Shown: positions 44,046-52,549 of the stretch, piece after piece | How the letters are laid out: every line of letters begins with the position of its first letter | Position numbering within the stretch: position 1 is the first letter of the stretch | The notes under the pieces: generated by a model | What the model was told of the DNA's origin: nothing | The model's input: only the letters and a program-made list of their open reading frames with translations | Database searches by the model: none | Origin: Deinococcus sp. KNUC1210 | GTDB lineage: Bacteria; Deinococcota; Deinococci; Deinococcales; Deinococcaceae | Reading direction: 5' to 3' | DNA: 64,000 bases | NCBI RefSeq assembly: GCF_022344005.1 | Contig: NZ_CP092196.1 | Coordinates: 124,001-188,000 of the forward strand | Translations under genes and position numbers: made by a program

Positions 44046-45083
44046 TTACGGGATGGAAATATTTCCTACTGGATACCAAGAATAATTTACTCTGTCGGGA
44101 AAAGGCTGCCCAGAATCGCTGTTGTAATCCATAGCCTCTAGAGCAAGAGAGTAGGTGCCGCTACTGAGTGGATGATCCCATGTGCCTGAGGCTGGAAGAG
44201 AAAGAATGTTCGGTGTCGTCTGTGAAAGTGTGCTGTTTGATATTCTGCCTTTTATTGTTGCAGCACCTGAAGGAAGGGCGCCTTTCATCGAGTAATCCGA
44301 GCTATTGGACGTAAAAGTAATTTTATTCGGTAGGTCTAAATAATAGGTATAGTCTATCGGGAATACTTTATAAAACGCCATACCATTTATATTTGCACTT
44401 GCTTTGTAATATCCCGCTGCTCCCTTCAGATTAAAGCTTCGAGAAAAGTTCTTAATCGTACTTCCGGCAAATAGTGTAACGTTTGTACTAGTATTGTTTG
44501 TGGATGAGTTAAGAGCAATACTTACTGGGATGTCTGTTGTATTTGCATTACCCTGGGCATCTCTGAAGGCCATAATAATATTGGTTGTGGGAGCACCGTC
44601 CCCAATCCAATCATGATACGTACCACCCGAAACATCTAGACCATATGTCGTGACGCTTTTGGTTGCCTTTATGCCATTTTCTTCCACTGTTAGCAGTACG
44701 GGTGTGGTGCTAAGGTGTCGAACGTCTAACGTTCCATCTGACATCACAGCAATGACATTTGGATCACTGGATGTATACGTTGGTGTCCCAACGAAAGGTT
44801 GCCCGCTTGTGTCGGTCGCGTTCACTCTCACTTGAGCTGGCTGAGAGATCTGGAGTGGGCTTTCAATCCCCGTTATCTGTAAATTTGCCAAAACGGGTGG
44901 AACAGGATCACTGATCGGAGGTACCGGTGGCGCCGGGGGAGTTGGATCACTCACTGGAGGCACCGGTGGTGGCACTGGGTCACTGACTGGAGGGACAGGG
45001 TCATTTACAGGAGGCGTTCTCTCACTCCCGCAAGCAGTAAAGAGTGCAGATGTCAGCACAAGGAGTAGAGAAAATCGTTTCAT
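44046..45083 (-). CDS. Lipoprotein with Pro-rich stalk and BIG-like domain
   Basis: A protein of 345 aa from ATG 45083 (TGGAGGCATT site). Signal MKRFSLLLVLTSALFTACGS, lipobox FTAC. Residues about 22-65 are a repetitive PVPPVSDPVPP-type stalk. A BIG2-like immunoglobulin domain follows (ITGIESPLQISQPAQVRVNA, YTSSDPNVIAVMSDGTLDVR). The rest is beta-rich and unassigned. AT-rich codon use suggests acquisition. Probably a surface-displayed lipoprotein. Confidence 0.82.
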   Translation of the reverse strand: MKRFSLLLVLTSALFTACGSERTPPVNDPVPPVSDPVPPPVPPVSDPTPPAPPVPPISDPVPPVLANLQITGIESPLQISQPAQVRVNATDTSGQPFVGTPTYTSSDPNVIAVMSDGTLDVRHLSTTPVLLTVEENGIKATKSVTTYGLDVSGGTYHDWIGDGAPTTNIIMAFRDAQGNANTTDIPVSIALNSSTNNTSTNVTLFAGSTIKNFSRSFNLKGAAGYYKASANINGMAFYKVFPIDYTYYLDLPNKITFTSNSSDYSMKGALPSGAATIKGRISNSTLSQTTPNILSLPASGTWDHPLSSGTYSLALEAMDYNSDSGQPFPDRVNYSWYPVGNISIP

Positions 45084-45514
45084 AATGCCTCCATATGTCG
45101 TGTGAGGGCCTGATAGACAACACTGCACCCTCACCTGCAGTGTGATGAAGTCTAGGAAAACGGAGTGTGTCCTCTCTTCGCTATCCTACTGGGAGAGAGA
45201 GGCCCAAACTGGGCAAATAACAATGCCTTCTTCATCATGCGGCGAGTCACATTTTTTTCTGGACAGTTACTCGCTCTTCTTGATCTGTAGCAGACGGGAT
45301 CCACAGACTTATGCCCAGTCCCCGTGGATCATGTCTGAGCAAGGTGTCCATCTCAAGTTATTCCGTGACACTTCAGATCAGCTCTTTGATAGGTGCATTC
45401 AGGTTGTCTCCCGACTCAGGCTTATGGGTGAACCAGAGATTCGTCTGCCGCCCTATCATCAACGTCTTAGGCATTGAAGTCGTGATCCAACAGAAGAGCA
45501 AGGAAGCTGCCCTC
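45084..45514. other. Gap between the lipoprotein and acidic protein genes
   Basis: Only shadow frames. The bases just before 45515 (GGAAGCTGCCCTC) keep the upstream sequence of the acidic protein family, but the TAAGCT hexamer has become GAAGCT, so this copy may be poorly transcribed. Confidence 0.35.
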
Positions 45515-45784
45515 ATGCCCGATCTCGCTGGCCTGACACCGTTGGAACTCGCGGACCTACTTCAGGCAGTCTATGCCGCCGATCATGAGCTGCCCGGCGA
45601 ACACCTGACTGATCCGGTGGCGCGCCACGACCTGGCGCGGCTGCTCGATCACGATGAAGCTCTGAAGTTCGCTGTGGTGGAAGCGTGGCTGGACGACCGC
45701 GAGGCCTTTGAAGACGCTGCGCTGTGCTGGTTCGACGCCGAGTTCCTGGGTGAGCTGGAGCTTCCAGAGAGGGAAGAGGACTAA
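45515..45784 (+). CDS. Small acidic protein, family copy 3
   Basis: An 89-aa protein from ATG 45515, nearly identical to the one at 42736 (MPDLAGLTPLELADLLQAVY; AEFLGELELPEREED). Differences are mostly conservative, which argues that both copies have been under selection. Its promoter hexamer appears damaged. In-frame extension to 45311 is not supported. Confidence 0.72.
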   Translation: MPDLAGLTPLELADLLQAVYAADHELPGEHLTDPVARHDLARLLDHDEALKFAVVEAWLDDREAFEDAALCWFDAEFLGELELPEREED

Positions 45785-45836
45785 GGGTTATCCGCCGACC
45801 TGTATTAGTCCGTGGACAACTTGAGGAGAGCTTGAA

Positions 45837-46130
45837 ATGGATAAGCAACATATTTATACAAATTCTGCAGAATCAGATGACCTTACTCGTTTGTACAAAG
45901 AGGCTCATCACGTACAATCTATAAATGGAGATGTTATTAACTACCTGATTTCTCTCGGACTTTCCCCAATCAGCATAGTTGGATCTTTGCGCAGAGTGCT
46001 TAAAATGAAAGCCAGAGAAGTTAAAAAGACAATTTTCGAAATTAGCTCGAGTGAAAATTTAAAGAGAGAAATAATACAGGCAGAAGATAACTTTATTCAG
46101 TATTTTTTGGAGGACTATCACGACGACTAG
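45837..46130 (+). CDS. AT-rich small hypothetical protein
   Basis: A 97-aa protein from ATG 45837 with GAGGAGAGC upstream. Soluble, helical: LTRLYKEAHHVQSINGDVIN, SLRRVLKMKAREVKKTIF, ending EDYHDD. Low GC, likely foreign. An IS5-type element inserted exactly at its stop codon; the TAG lies within the duplicated CTAG target, so the reading frame is intact. Confidence 0.7.
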   Translation: MDKQHIYTNSAESDDLTRLYKEAHHVQSINGDVINYLISLGLSPISIVGSLRRVLKMKAREVKKTIFEISSSENLKREIIQAEDNFIQYFLEDYHDD

Positions 46131-46961
46131 ATGTTATCCAGAAATTCGGCAGAGCAAGATCATGATGCAGGCCAGCTGAACGAAGCTGAGGAAGTGCTGG
46201 GCCTTGTGTTCATCGCGGGTTCGCACTCTTCGGAAGGACTGAAGCCAGGCGATGGTCCGCTTCACCTTCCAACGCCATTTGGAGCGTCGCAGCGGGCGTC
46301 CATCCTGGGTCTTGCGCTTTCTGTTCTTGCGGTTCGGTGCAATCATTTCGATACCGATCGCCGCGAGATCGGCAGCCAGCCCGTCACGGTCATACGCTTT
46401 GTCGCCGATCAGTCGCTCTGGGAAGTCAAACCCACTCGAAGCGTCCAGGGTGTCCTGAACGAGCTTGACCTCTGCCGGGCTGGCGCTGTCGGTGTGAACT
46501 GCGAGTGGCACGCCACTCGCATCGACCATGATCATGATCTTGGTCCCCTTGCCTTTCTTGGTGGGGCCGACATCTGAGCCCCCTTTTGGCGGCACTGAAG
46601 GTGCCGTCAATGAACGCTTCGCGGCGGTCAAGCAGGCGCTGATCGTCCAGTCGCTCATACAGTTGCCCAAGAACCGCTGGGAACACGTCGCGGTCATTCC
46701 ATTCCTGGAACCGCGCAAAGCAGGTGGATGTTGGAGGGGAGTCGCCGCGTGGCAACTTGTCCCACTGGGCCCCAGTTCGCAGCACCCAGAGGATGCCGTC
46801 GAGGAGAGTCCGGTCGTTCCGTCTGGGACGACCTCGCTTGGTGGTCTTCTCGGGTGGCGTCAAGGACGGCGCAAGCAGCGCCCACTGCTCATCGGTCAAC
46901 CGCATCCCTCAAATATTTCAGCTCGACCCGGAACCCAGCGTGACCATTTTCTGGATAACGT
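46131..46961 (-). mobile_element. IS5-family element (IS427-like), complete
   Basis: An 831-bp element. Terminal inverted repeats ATGTTATCCAGAAA (46131-46144) and the complement of ACGTTATCCAGAAA (46948-46961) differ by one base. CTAG flanks both ends (46127-46130 and 46962-46965) and is the probable target duplication. It contains one transposase gene on the minus strand. Intact ends suggest recent arrival. Confidence 0.85.
46134..46905 (-). CDS. IS5-family transposase in two overlapping frames
   Basis: Frame 1 from ATG 46905: MRLTDEQWALLAPSLTPPEK, GILWVLRTGAQWDKLPRG, EAFIDGTFSAAKRG (first Asp). The rest of the DDE domain continues in another frame: GSDVGPTKKGKGTKIMIMVD, LIGDKAYDRDGLAADL (second Asp) and KVKRTIAWLQSFRRVRTRDE (Glu region) to 46134. 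The frames meet at an A4G5 run (46578-46590) and differ by +1 (or -2). Whether this is productive slippage or a disabling indel cannot be told. Confidence 0.82.
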
Positions 46962-46965
46962 CTAG

Positions 46966-47382
46966 TGCTAAGCAGTCACTCTCATTCTATATTAACGCAA
47001 GTAGTACTGAGCGTCCGTGAATCGTTGATAGTGGGGGCAGGTCGAGCGTTTAATACCCATTCCTTTATTCCATCGCCTCCCACAAGGCCCCGCTGAGCTG
47101 TCACGACGAGTTTTCCTTTTCTGGCATGGAAGCCCTGCGAGTTCAGATCGAGGACCTGTACTTAGCGAAGGAGGAGTGTGAGCTCTGGATTGAGCAGACG
47201 ACGATCAGTTGATGAATCAGCACAGTCAACGTCCATTTGATCTGCGGCAACCTCGTCCACTAGGGCGGCCCTACGGTGAGGCAGAGTGCCTCCTTTCGTT
47301 TGCCTTCCATTTTCGCGAGCGCGTTTAAGCGGAAAGAGTGTGAGTGGTCCTCGGAGCGAGGGGACAGATGGTTGAGGGGACG
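46966..47382. other. Gap downstream of the IS element
   Basis: No supported gene. GAGGCA-gag-TGCCTC (about 47275-47290) followed by CTTTCGTTT is a short hairpin. The remaining frames are shadows. Confidence 0.35.
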
Positions 47383-47769
47383 CTACCTGACCAATGTGAT
47401 GACGGTGTGTGCCCCTATCCCAAGCGTTCCGTCCCAACGGGGAGGCCACGCGAAGTACCAGATTCCACCCATCTTTACCCCCAGGGGCTTGCGGTAAGGA
47501 GGACGAAAGGTGACATTCTGAAGATCAAGCATCCAGTGGGTCTCCAACGCGACAAGACCCCGAATTTCTACCAGATCGCGCCTATTCTTCTGTGTCGCGA
47601 GCTGAAATTCCTCCGGTGTCAGCGCCGAGAAGTCAAACGGCACCGTCATTCCTTTGGGCTGCAGAATCGCCGTGTTTCCGTCATAGGACGCCACGGTGCA
47701 ACAAGGGATATCGACGGTGCCTGTTCGTGGAAACGTTTCTGGGGTGATGGGGTAGAGCAGGAGTGTCAT
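47383..47769 (-). CDS. Small hypothetical protein
   Basis: A protein of 128 aa from ATG 47769 with TACCCT seven bases upstream (leaderless). Beta-rich with TVDIPCCTVASYDGNTAIL and KMGGIWYFAWPPRWDGTLG. Soluble, no family recognised. Confidence 0.65.
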   Translation of the reverse strand: MTLLLYPITPETFPRTGTVDIPCCTVASYDGNTAILQPKGMTVPFDFSALTPEEFQLATQKNRRDLVEIRGLVALETHWMLDLQNVTFRPPYRKPLGVKMGGIWYFAWPPRWDGTLGIGAHTVITLVR

Positions 47770-49025
47770 GTGAACCAGGGTAGGCCCAGCAGGTCAGGAG
47801 TGGTTGAAACGATGACGTCTTTCTGCGTGGTTCCTCTTGGTCTGATTCAGAAGAAGACTGGAACTTGGAATGCAGCCATCTTCTCAGATCAGCAGGCGAA
47901 TCATTCCCGGGACTAAGGATCACGAGCGGCAAATTCGACAGGAGGGTCGGCGAGCGCTGTGGGAGGTGCCGACTGTTGGCACATCGTGACGACTCAGCGC
48001 CAGATGGATTATTTAAAATCGGTTCGTGGAGCCGCGCCCAGAGAAAGGGCTGGGACCCTGGAACATGCGTTCTCCTCCGGGCGGGGCGAGCAAGAGAGGA
48101 GTTTCCGCAGTGGGCATCAGGCGCTGTAGGAGTCTGCGAAACAGGCTGGACTGTCTCGCGTGGCGGGCGGTTGCTCGGACGGCGGAAGGCCCAGGTGCGC
48201 AGTACCCGTCTTTCCAACCACAGTGGACTTGGGAGGGATATGCCGTAGTGTGGCTGGTTGGCATTTCCCCGCCTCCCCGGAGCAGGGGTGAGCATCTCTT
48301 CACTCTCCGGGTTCAGGAGGCGGGCTGTCAGGTCGTGATGCCGTCACCGGGAGCCCCAATGGCCACCTGCTGCGTCAGGTGAGCACAGCTCTCCAGGGAT
48401 CGTTGCGCACGCAGGTCGCGTCCAACTCGCTGAGCGTGCACAGGCGGTGCAGCACCGCCGGGTCATCCAGAGACGGAGAGGCCTGGGTTACCCGGACGGC
48501 CATCAGTCGGCCTTGACCGGTGGCCGGATGGGTGGCGTACCAGAGTGCCGTGGCGAATCGGCCAGACACAGGCGATTTATTGATCTCAGCAGAAGTCGAC
48601 GACGCTCAAGATCTGGATGATGAGAACAAAGGTGCCGCCGCAACGTGCAATTTCGCTTCTGCATCATCGGGCGAACAGCAAAAAGCGTCGCCAACCTTGG
48701 CCGAGATCAGTAGGTCCGGTGTGCCGTCGCGGTAAGTGTTGGCGTCCTTGAAGTTGCTGTGCCACGAGAGTCGAGGCACGCGGTGCTGGCGGATGAAGTG
48801 CCGGAGAGACTCGCAGCTGTCCGGTGGGGGAGGGGCGAGCAGATCGGCCGATACAGAGGAACTGCCACTGCTTTTCCCGGTGGTCTCTCCAGGTGACGGA
48901 TGGGGGAGAGGTGGTGCACAGTGGGATCGCTCGGTGCTGAAGGGAAGCTGCTGGTCCATCTGCTCAGCTCAGGGAATCGTTTGTGATCTTGCCTTCCTGC
49001 ACTCCCTCTCACGCTCTAATACGCT
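47770..49025. other. Long region of decayed sequence
   Basis: No intact gene. On the minus strand 48375-48569 reads like the C-terminal end of a lost protein (GRFATALWYATHPATGQGRL, LHRLCTLSELDATCVRNDPW). Further on, 48578-48717 is the second copy of the repeat at 17811-17945, and its minus-strand frame reads FKDANTYRDGTPDLLISAKV. Taken together this is probably one or two dead genes. Confidence 0.4.
48578..48717 (+). repeat. Dispersed ~135-bp repeat, copy 2
   Basis: Aligns with 17811-17945 with scattered substitutions and small indels. Both copies lie in gene-poor DNA. Confidence 0.5.
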
Positions 49026-50090
49026 GTGCCTGCCCGCTTTCCACTTCAGTTCCGGCAGATCTACCTTGAGCCGAAGGCCGCGCAGCTTCCGAGAGGGCAG
49101 GAGATCCTCTCGCGCTTTCCGGAGGCTGAACGCATCGAGGTTGCCTCCCACTGGAACATTCCCGGTCTGCACGGCAATGCGGGTCTGGTCAAGGACTGGC
49201 TGAAGATCAAGCGCCACGTGCTGGTGTTGGGAATCCGTAAGTCGCTGACCCTGCGGCCCAACGGCCGGAGCGCCGATTTCATCGCCCCGGGCATGGCCAA
49301 CGGCTGTGCGCTCGCCTGCGCGTACTGCTACGTTCCCAGACACAAGGGCTTCGCCAATCCCATCACCACCTTCGCCAACATCCACGACGTCGAGCGGGCG
49401 CTCACCAGTCATGTCCTGGCCCAGGGTCCCAAGACGGTCGCCAACTCGGTCGATCCCTCCGCCTGGGTGTATGACCTCGGCGAAAACAGCGATCTGAGCG
49501 TGGACGCCCTAATCTCCGACAACGTGCGCGATCTGATCACGCTCTTCAGAGACCTGCCGACCGCCAAAGCTTCGTTCGCGACCAAGTATGTGAACCGTGA
49601 ACTGCTGCAGTACGACCCGCGAGGCCGCACCCGGGTCCGTTTCTCGCTGATGCCAGTCGCGGTGGCCCGGGTCGTGGACATCGGCACCTCGCCCATGAGT
49701 GAGCGCATCGGGGCCATCAATGACTTCGTGGAGGCAGGGTACGAAGTGCATCTGAATTTCTCGCCGGTGATCATCTTCGAGGGTTGGACGGCGGCGTACA
49801 CCGAGTTGTTCCGCGAACTCGACGCCGTGCTGTCGCCCAAGGCAAAGGCGCAGTTGGCGGCGGAGTTGATCTTCCTGACTCACAACGCGGGGCTCCACGA
49901 GGTGAACCTGGGATGGCACCCCAAGGCTGAACAGCTCCTGTGGACACCAGGGTGGCAGGAAAGCAAGCGCTCGGAATATGGCGGGGTGAACCTGCGGTAC
50001 CGGCGAGGATTGAAGGGTCAGGCGGTCGCGCGCTTCACCGCACTGCTGCGCCGGGAGTTGCCGTACTGCACCATCCGCTACGCCTTCTAG
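49026..50090 (+). CDS. Spore-photoproduct-lyase-family radical SAM protein
   Basis: A protein of 354 aa from GTG 49026; TCTAAT lies five bases upstream. CALACAYCYVPRHKG is the CxxxCxxC radical SAM cluster, and the surrounding sequence (GIRKSLTLRPNGRSADFIAP, FSPVIIFEGWTAAYTELFRE, EVNLGWHPKAEQLLW) matches the SplB/SPL-like family. True spore photoproduct lyase reverses the 5-thyminyl-5,6-dihydrothymine lesion; in a non-sporulating bacterium the homologue may repair related UV lesions or act on another substrate. Single gene. Confidence 0.88.
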   Translation: MPARFPLQFRQIYLEPKAAQLPRGQEILSRFPEAERIEVASHWNIPGLHGNAGLVKDWLKIKRHVLVLGIRKSLTLRPNGRSADFIAPGMANGCALACAYCYVPRHKGFANPITTFANIHDVERALTSHVLAQGPKTVANSVDPSAWVYDLGENSDLSVDALISDNVRDLITLFRDLPTAKASFATKYVNRELLQYDPRGRTRVRFSLMPVAVARVVDIGTSPMSERIGAINDFVEAGYEVHLNFSPVIIFEGWTAAYTELFRELDAVLSPKAKAQLAAELIFLTHNAGLHEVNLGWHPKAEQLLWTPGWQESKRSEYGGVNLRYRRGLKGQAVARFTALLRRELPYCTIRYAF

Positions 50091-50265
50091 TGATGCCTGC
50101 ATCCGTGGGGACCTGTCACCATCATTGCTGAGGAGTCACACCCTGGGAGCATTGCCCTGAATGGAATTCGGTGGAGTGGCTTTGGGCGTAGAGCGAACGT
50201 CACATGCTGGGCAATGTCTGCCTTCCAAACATCGGTGAAGCGACGCTGCTGTTCCAAAAGCTGGC

Positions 50266-50733
50266 ATGCTGGTGTGTGTGACCACCGATGAACAGATGCT
50301 GTTACTGCAGGAAGGAGATCGCCTGGCGGCCGAGCTGGCACGGTGGTTTGCTGCAGCGCCAGCAGACCGCCTGCAGTTTGTTGGGCGCACTCTGACCACG
50401 AATCTGGTGCACGTCTTTATGGCCACCATTGAAGACGTGACGCGCCGGGCCGGGAAGCCGCACCGAACCCTGCTCCTGCAGGATGAAGTCGGCTGGCCAG
50501 AGATCGTGATCGTCACGGCGGACGGGGAGATCCGCGAACGCCTGGCCGTCATGACCCTGCTCCAACAGGCCTTCTTCTCAGGCGGGCGTCTGCGCACGGC
50601 GATCACAGCACCCCTGCAGGCAGCGGTTCAGGCCACGAGCGAGCACCTGACCACCCGGGCGCTGGTGTCCTGCCTGAAGGCCAAACCTGTGCTGGACGTC
50701 AGTCGGCCTTACCTGACACGCTTCCTGCGCTGA
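50266..50733 (+). CDS. Hypothetical protein
   Basis: A protein of 155 aa from ATG 50266. Helical and soluble (EQMLLLQEGDRLAAELARWF, HRTLLLQDEVGWPEIVIVTA, LVSCLKAKPVLDVSRPYLTR). No family recognised. It stands alone between the SPL-like gene and the GIY-YIG operon. Confidence 0.68.
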   Translation: MLVCVTTDEQMLLLQEGDRLAAELARWFAAAPADRLQFVGRTLTTNLVHVFMATIEDVTRRAGKPHRTLLLQDEVGWPEIVIVTADGEIRERLAVMTLLQQAFFSGGRLRTAITAPLQAAVQATSEHLTTRALVSCLKAKPVLDVSRPYLTRFLR

Positions 50734-50843
50734 AAACGAGGTGCGTTCGGTTTGGAGAACCCTTCCTGCAAGCGGCCCGTCCGGCTGAGCACCGATGACC
50801 GTGCAGCCCTGCCAAACCAGCCAGCCGGATGTGTCCTCAACCG

Positions 50844-51182
50844 TTAGCGCCCGTCGACATTGAGCAGAGCATCGGGATACAGCGCACCTGCCAGAGCGAT
50901 CACTTCTTTCTCCACCGACGCGACCGAAGTCAGAAAGCCACTCGGCCCTCGGCTCTGTTCATACCAGGGCAACAGCACCAGCGTGACGGGCGCTTTCAAC
51001 ACAGGCGGGTCGAAGGTCGTGAAGAGTGCTGCTGCCCAGCGCTGATACTTCTTTGTCGGCTTCCGGTACGCGGAAAAGCCGAACAGCGCGTGGCTGAGAT
51101 CTCCCAGGTGATAGTCCAGGCCGTACCCCCAGCGGGCGAACTTATCGGGATTGCGGCGGATCTTCGCGATGTTCCGGCTCAC
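50844..51182 (-). CDS. Third ORF of the GIY-YIG operon (C-terminal half-like)
   Basis: A 112-aa frame from GTG 51182, overlapping the stop of the previous ORF (GTGA). SRNIAKIRRNPDKFARWGYG, GDLSHALFGFSAYRKPTKKY and VASVEKEVIALAGALYPDAL continue the pattern that begins after the YIG motif of ORF 2. ORFs 2 and 3 may therefore be one gene split by a small indel, or two coupled genes. Confidence 0.65.
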   Translation of the reverse strand: MSRNIAKIRRNPDKFARWGYGLDYHLGDLSHALFGFSAYRKPTKKYQRWAAALFTTFDPPVLKAPVTLVLLPWYEQSRGPSGFLTSVASVEKEVIALAGALYPDALLNVDGR

Positions 51183-51472
51183 GAGTGGGTCTTGCCGCGC
51201 CGCTCAGTCTTGCCGATGTAGAGCGGAGTGAATTCCTGCGCCGTGTCTCCCAGGCCCATCAGGTAGAGCAGCCCTGTCCAGGTGTCGTCCTGAAGTCCCG
51301 TCTCGATCAGGTCGATCATGGCCGCGTCGAAGCTCGGCGCGCGGGTGAGGATTCGGCGATCCCGCGCCGGACCACGCAGATGGGTTCGCACCGTCAGGGT
51401 GTCGTCCGTATCGAACAGTGGTATCCAGCGGGCAGCGGGAACGTGGGCCAACCAGCCGTGAAGGTCGCTCAT
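51179..51472 (-). CDS. GIY-YIG-type protein, second ORF
   Basis: A 97-aa frame from ATG 51472, overlapping ORF 1 (ATGA). It ends GLLYLMGLGDTAQEFTPLYI and GKTERRGKTHS: LYLMGL and LYIGKT correspond to the GIY and YIG strands of the nuclease domain. The Arg-containing helix expected next is supplied by ERRG or by ORF 3. Confidence 0.65.
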   Translation of the reverse strand: MSDLHGWLAHVPAARWIPLFDTDDTLTVRTHLRGPARDRRILTRAPSFDAAMIDLIETGLQDDTWTGLLYLMGLGDTAQEFTPLYIGKTERRGKTHS

Positions 51473-51966
51473 CGGCCCTGCCCTTCGTCGTTGAGCAGCC
51501 GCAGCGGATAGGCGTCCGCTGCAAGGTTGACGAGTTGAGACTCGACCGCGCCGATGGTGGTGGGAAAGCCGGGCAGCGGCGGGAACTGCAGGTGCGTCTG
51601 TCCTACGACCAGCAGTTCCAGGTCGAAACGGGCGGTGTCGTGCCCTTCGCGCAGCAGCCGGGTGCGCCAGCGGGCGTAGCTGCCCGTCCCTGCGGCCAGC
51701 GCGGTCAGATGCTGCATCCAGCGGCGCGCCGGACTGGTTGCCCGGCCGATATAGGCAGGCGTTTCCTCGTTTGGCCGTCGTTCCAGCAGCACGTAGACGT
51801 AGTCGTCGGCGCGTTGCTGTCCGGCCAGGCTGGTCAGGCGGGCCAGCACGCGCCGACGGTCGATCGGCTCCCCCGAGAACGCCAGGGTCGCCACGGCGTC
51901 GCGGTGGGCCTCCAGCCAGGTCTCGAACAGCACCCGCTTTTTCAGGGTGTCGTCTTCCATCTTCAC
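51469..51966 (-). CDS. GIY-YIG-type protein, first ORF
   Basis: A protein of 165 aa; start GTG 51966 or ATG 51960 after TAGGAACGTG. The N-terminal helical domain is followed by DDYVYVLLERRPNEETPAYI and GRATSPARRWMQHL: the GIY (YVYVL), YIG (AYIGRA) and conserved Arg (ARRW) of GIY-YIG nucleases are in order. The C-terminal third (LRLLNDEGQGR) resembles that of ORF 3 (ALLNVDGR). The three ORFs overlap by 4 bp each and form one operon. DNA repair, restriction or mobile-element roles are possible. Confidence 0.72.
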   Translation of the reverse strand: MKMEDDTLKKRVLFETWLEAHRDAVATLAFSGEPIDRRRVLARLTSLAGQQRADDYVYVLLERRPNEETPAYIGRATSPARRWMQHLTALAAGTGSYARWRTRLLREGHDTARFDLELLVVGQTHLQFPPLPGFPTTIGAVESQLVNLAADAYPLRLLNDEGQGR

Positions 51967-51984
51967 GTTCCTATTCTGACGGTG

Positions 51985-52311
51985 CGGAGCACCGAACCTT
52001 CCAGAGCGGAGACGTCAGCCCCAGGGCTACTGGTCTCAGGACGCGCTGCTGGCGGCCAGCAGGTAGCCCACACCCTGGGCCAGCGCTGAGAACTAGGGAA
52101 CCTGCCAGGGCGTGTGGGCACGCTGCACGATCAGGATCAGGGCCAGGCTGAAGGTGCCGCCGCATCCCGTCCCCAGCAGCACCCAGGGCAGCGGTGGAGC
52201 GGCCGGGAACAGCAGCAGCCCCAGCAACCCGGCGGCCACCAGCAGGCTATGTGGGCACGGTGGGCGGGAACGGTCGTACAGGTGTGGTCTCAAGCTTCGA
52301 AACGCGGGCAT
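51985..52311 (-). pseudogene. MFS transporter (CynX/NimT-like) C-terminal remnant
   Basis: The reverse strand reads LLVAAGLLGLLLFPAAPPLP, GTFSLALILIVQRAHTPWQV, P, TAG (52095-52093), FSALAQGVGYLLAAS, then in another frame PVALGLTSPLW. These are the last helices of a CynX-type MFS transporter, interrupted by one TAG and one frameshift. The upstream two thirds are missing. Confidence 0.6.
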
Positions 52312-52514
52312 GCCTCTGCCTGCCTGTGCTCATCGCGGTTTCGTGAAGCCCAACTGACTTCGCTCCTGTCGTCTGGTGGGCCGACGGAACTGTTCGATGA
52401 GGCTCTCGCAGCGTGCAGTCGAGACGACTCGGTCGTACATCCGGGTGGCTTCAGGTGGCAACGCAGCTGGACGGCCAAGGATGTTCAACAGTATCAGACC
52501 TACGTCATGGCAAC

Positions 52515-52537
52515 AGAAAAAGCGACCCGGAGGTCGC
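52515..52537 (-). terminator. Hairpin with T tract on the minus strand
   Basis: On the minus strand GCGACC TCCG GGTCGC is followed by TTTTTCT. It lies only about 12-15 bases after the strong -10 at 52555-52550, so transcription from that promoter would either stop after about 30 nt or be attenuated. Confidence 0.65.
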
Positions 52538-52549
52538 CTTGATTTCTCT

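Noticed and set aside
43729..44134. Plus-strand frames across the dispersed element
   Set aside because: They run antisense through the conserved terminator hairpin and share nothing with the frame at the other copy.
46578..46590. Classical programmed -1 frameshift in the IS5 transposase
   Set aside because: The second frame is related by +1 (or -2), not -1, so the usual -1 slippery mechanism does not explain it.
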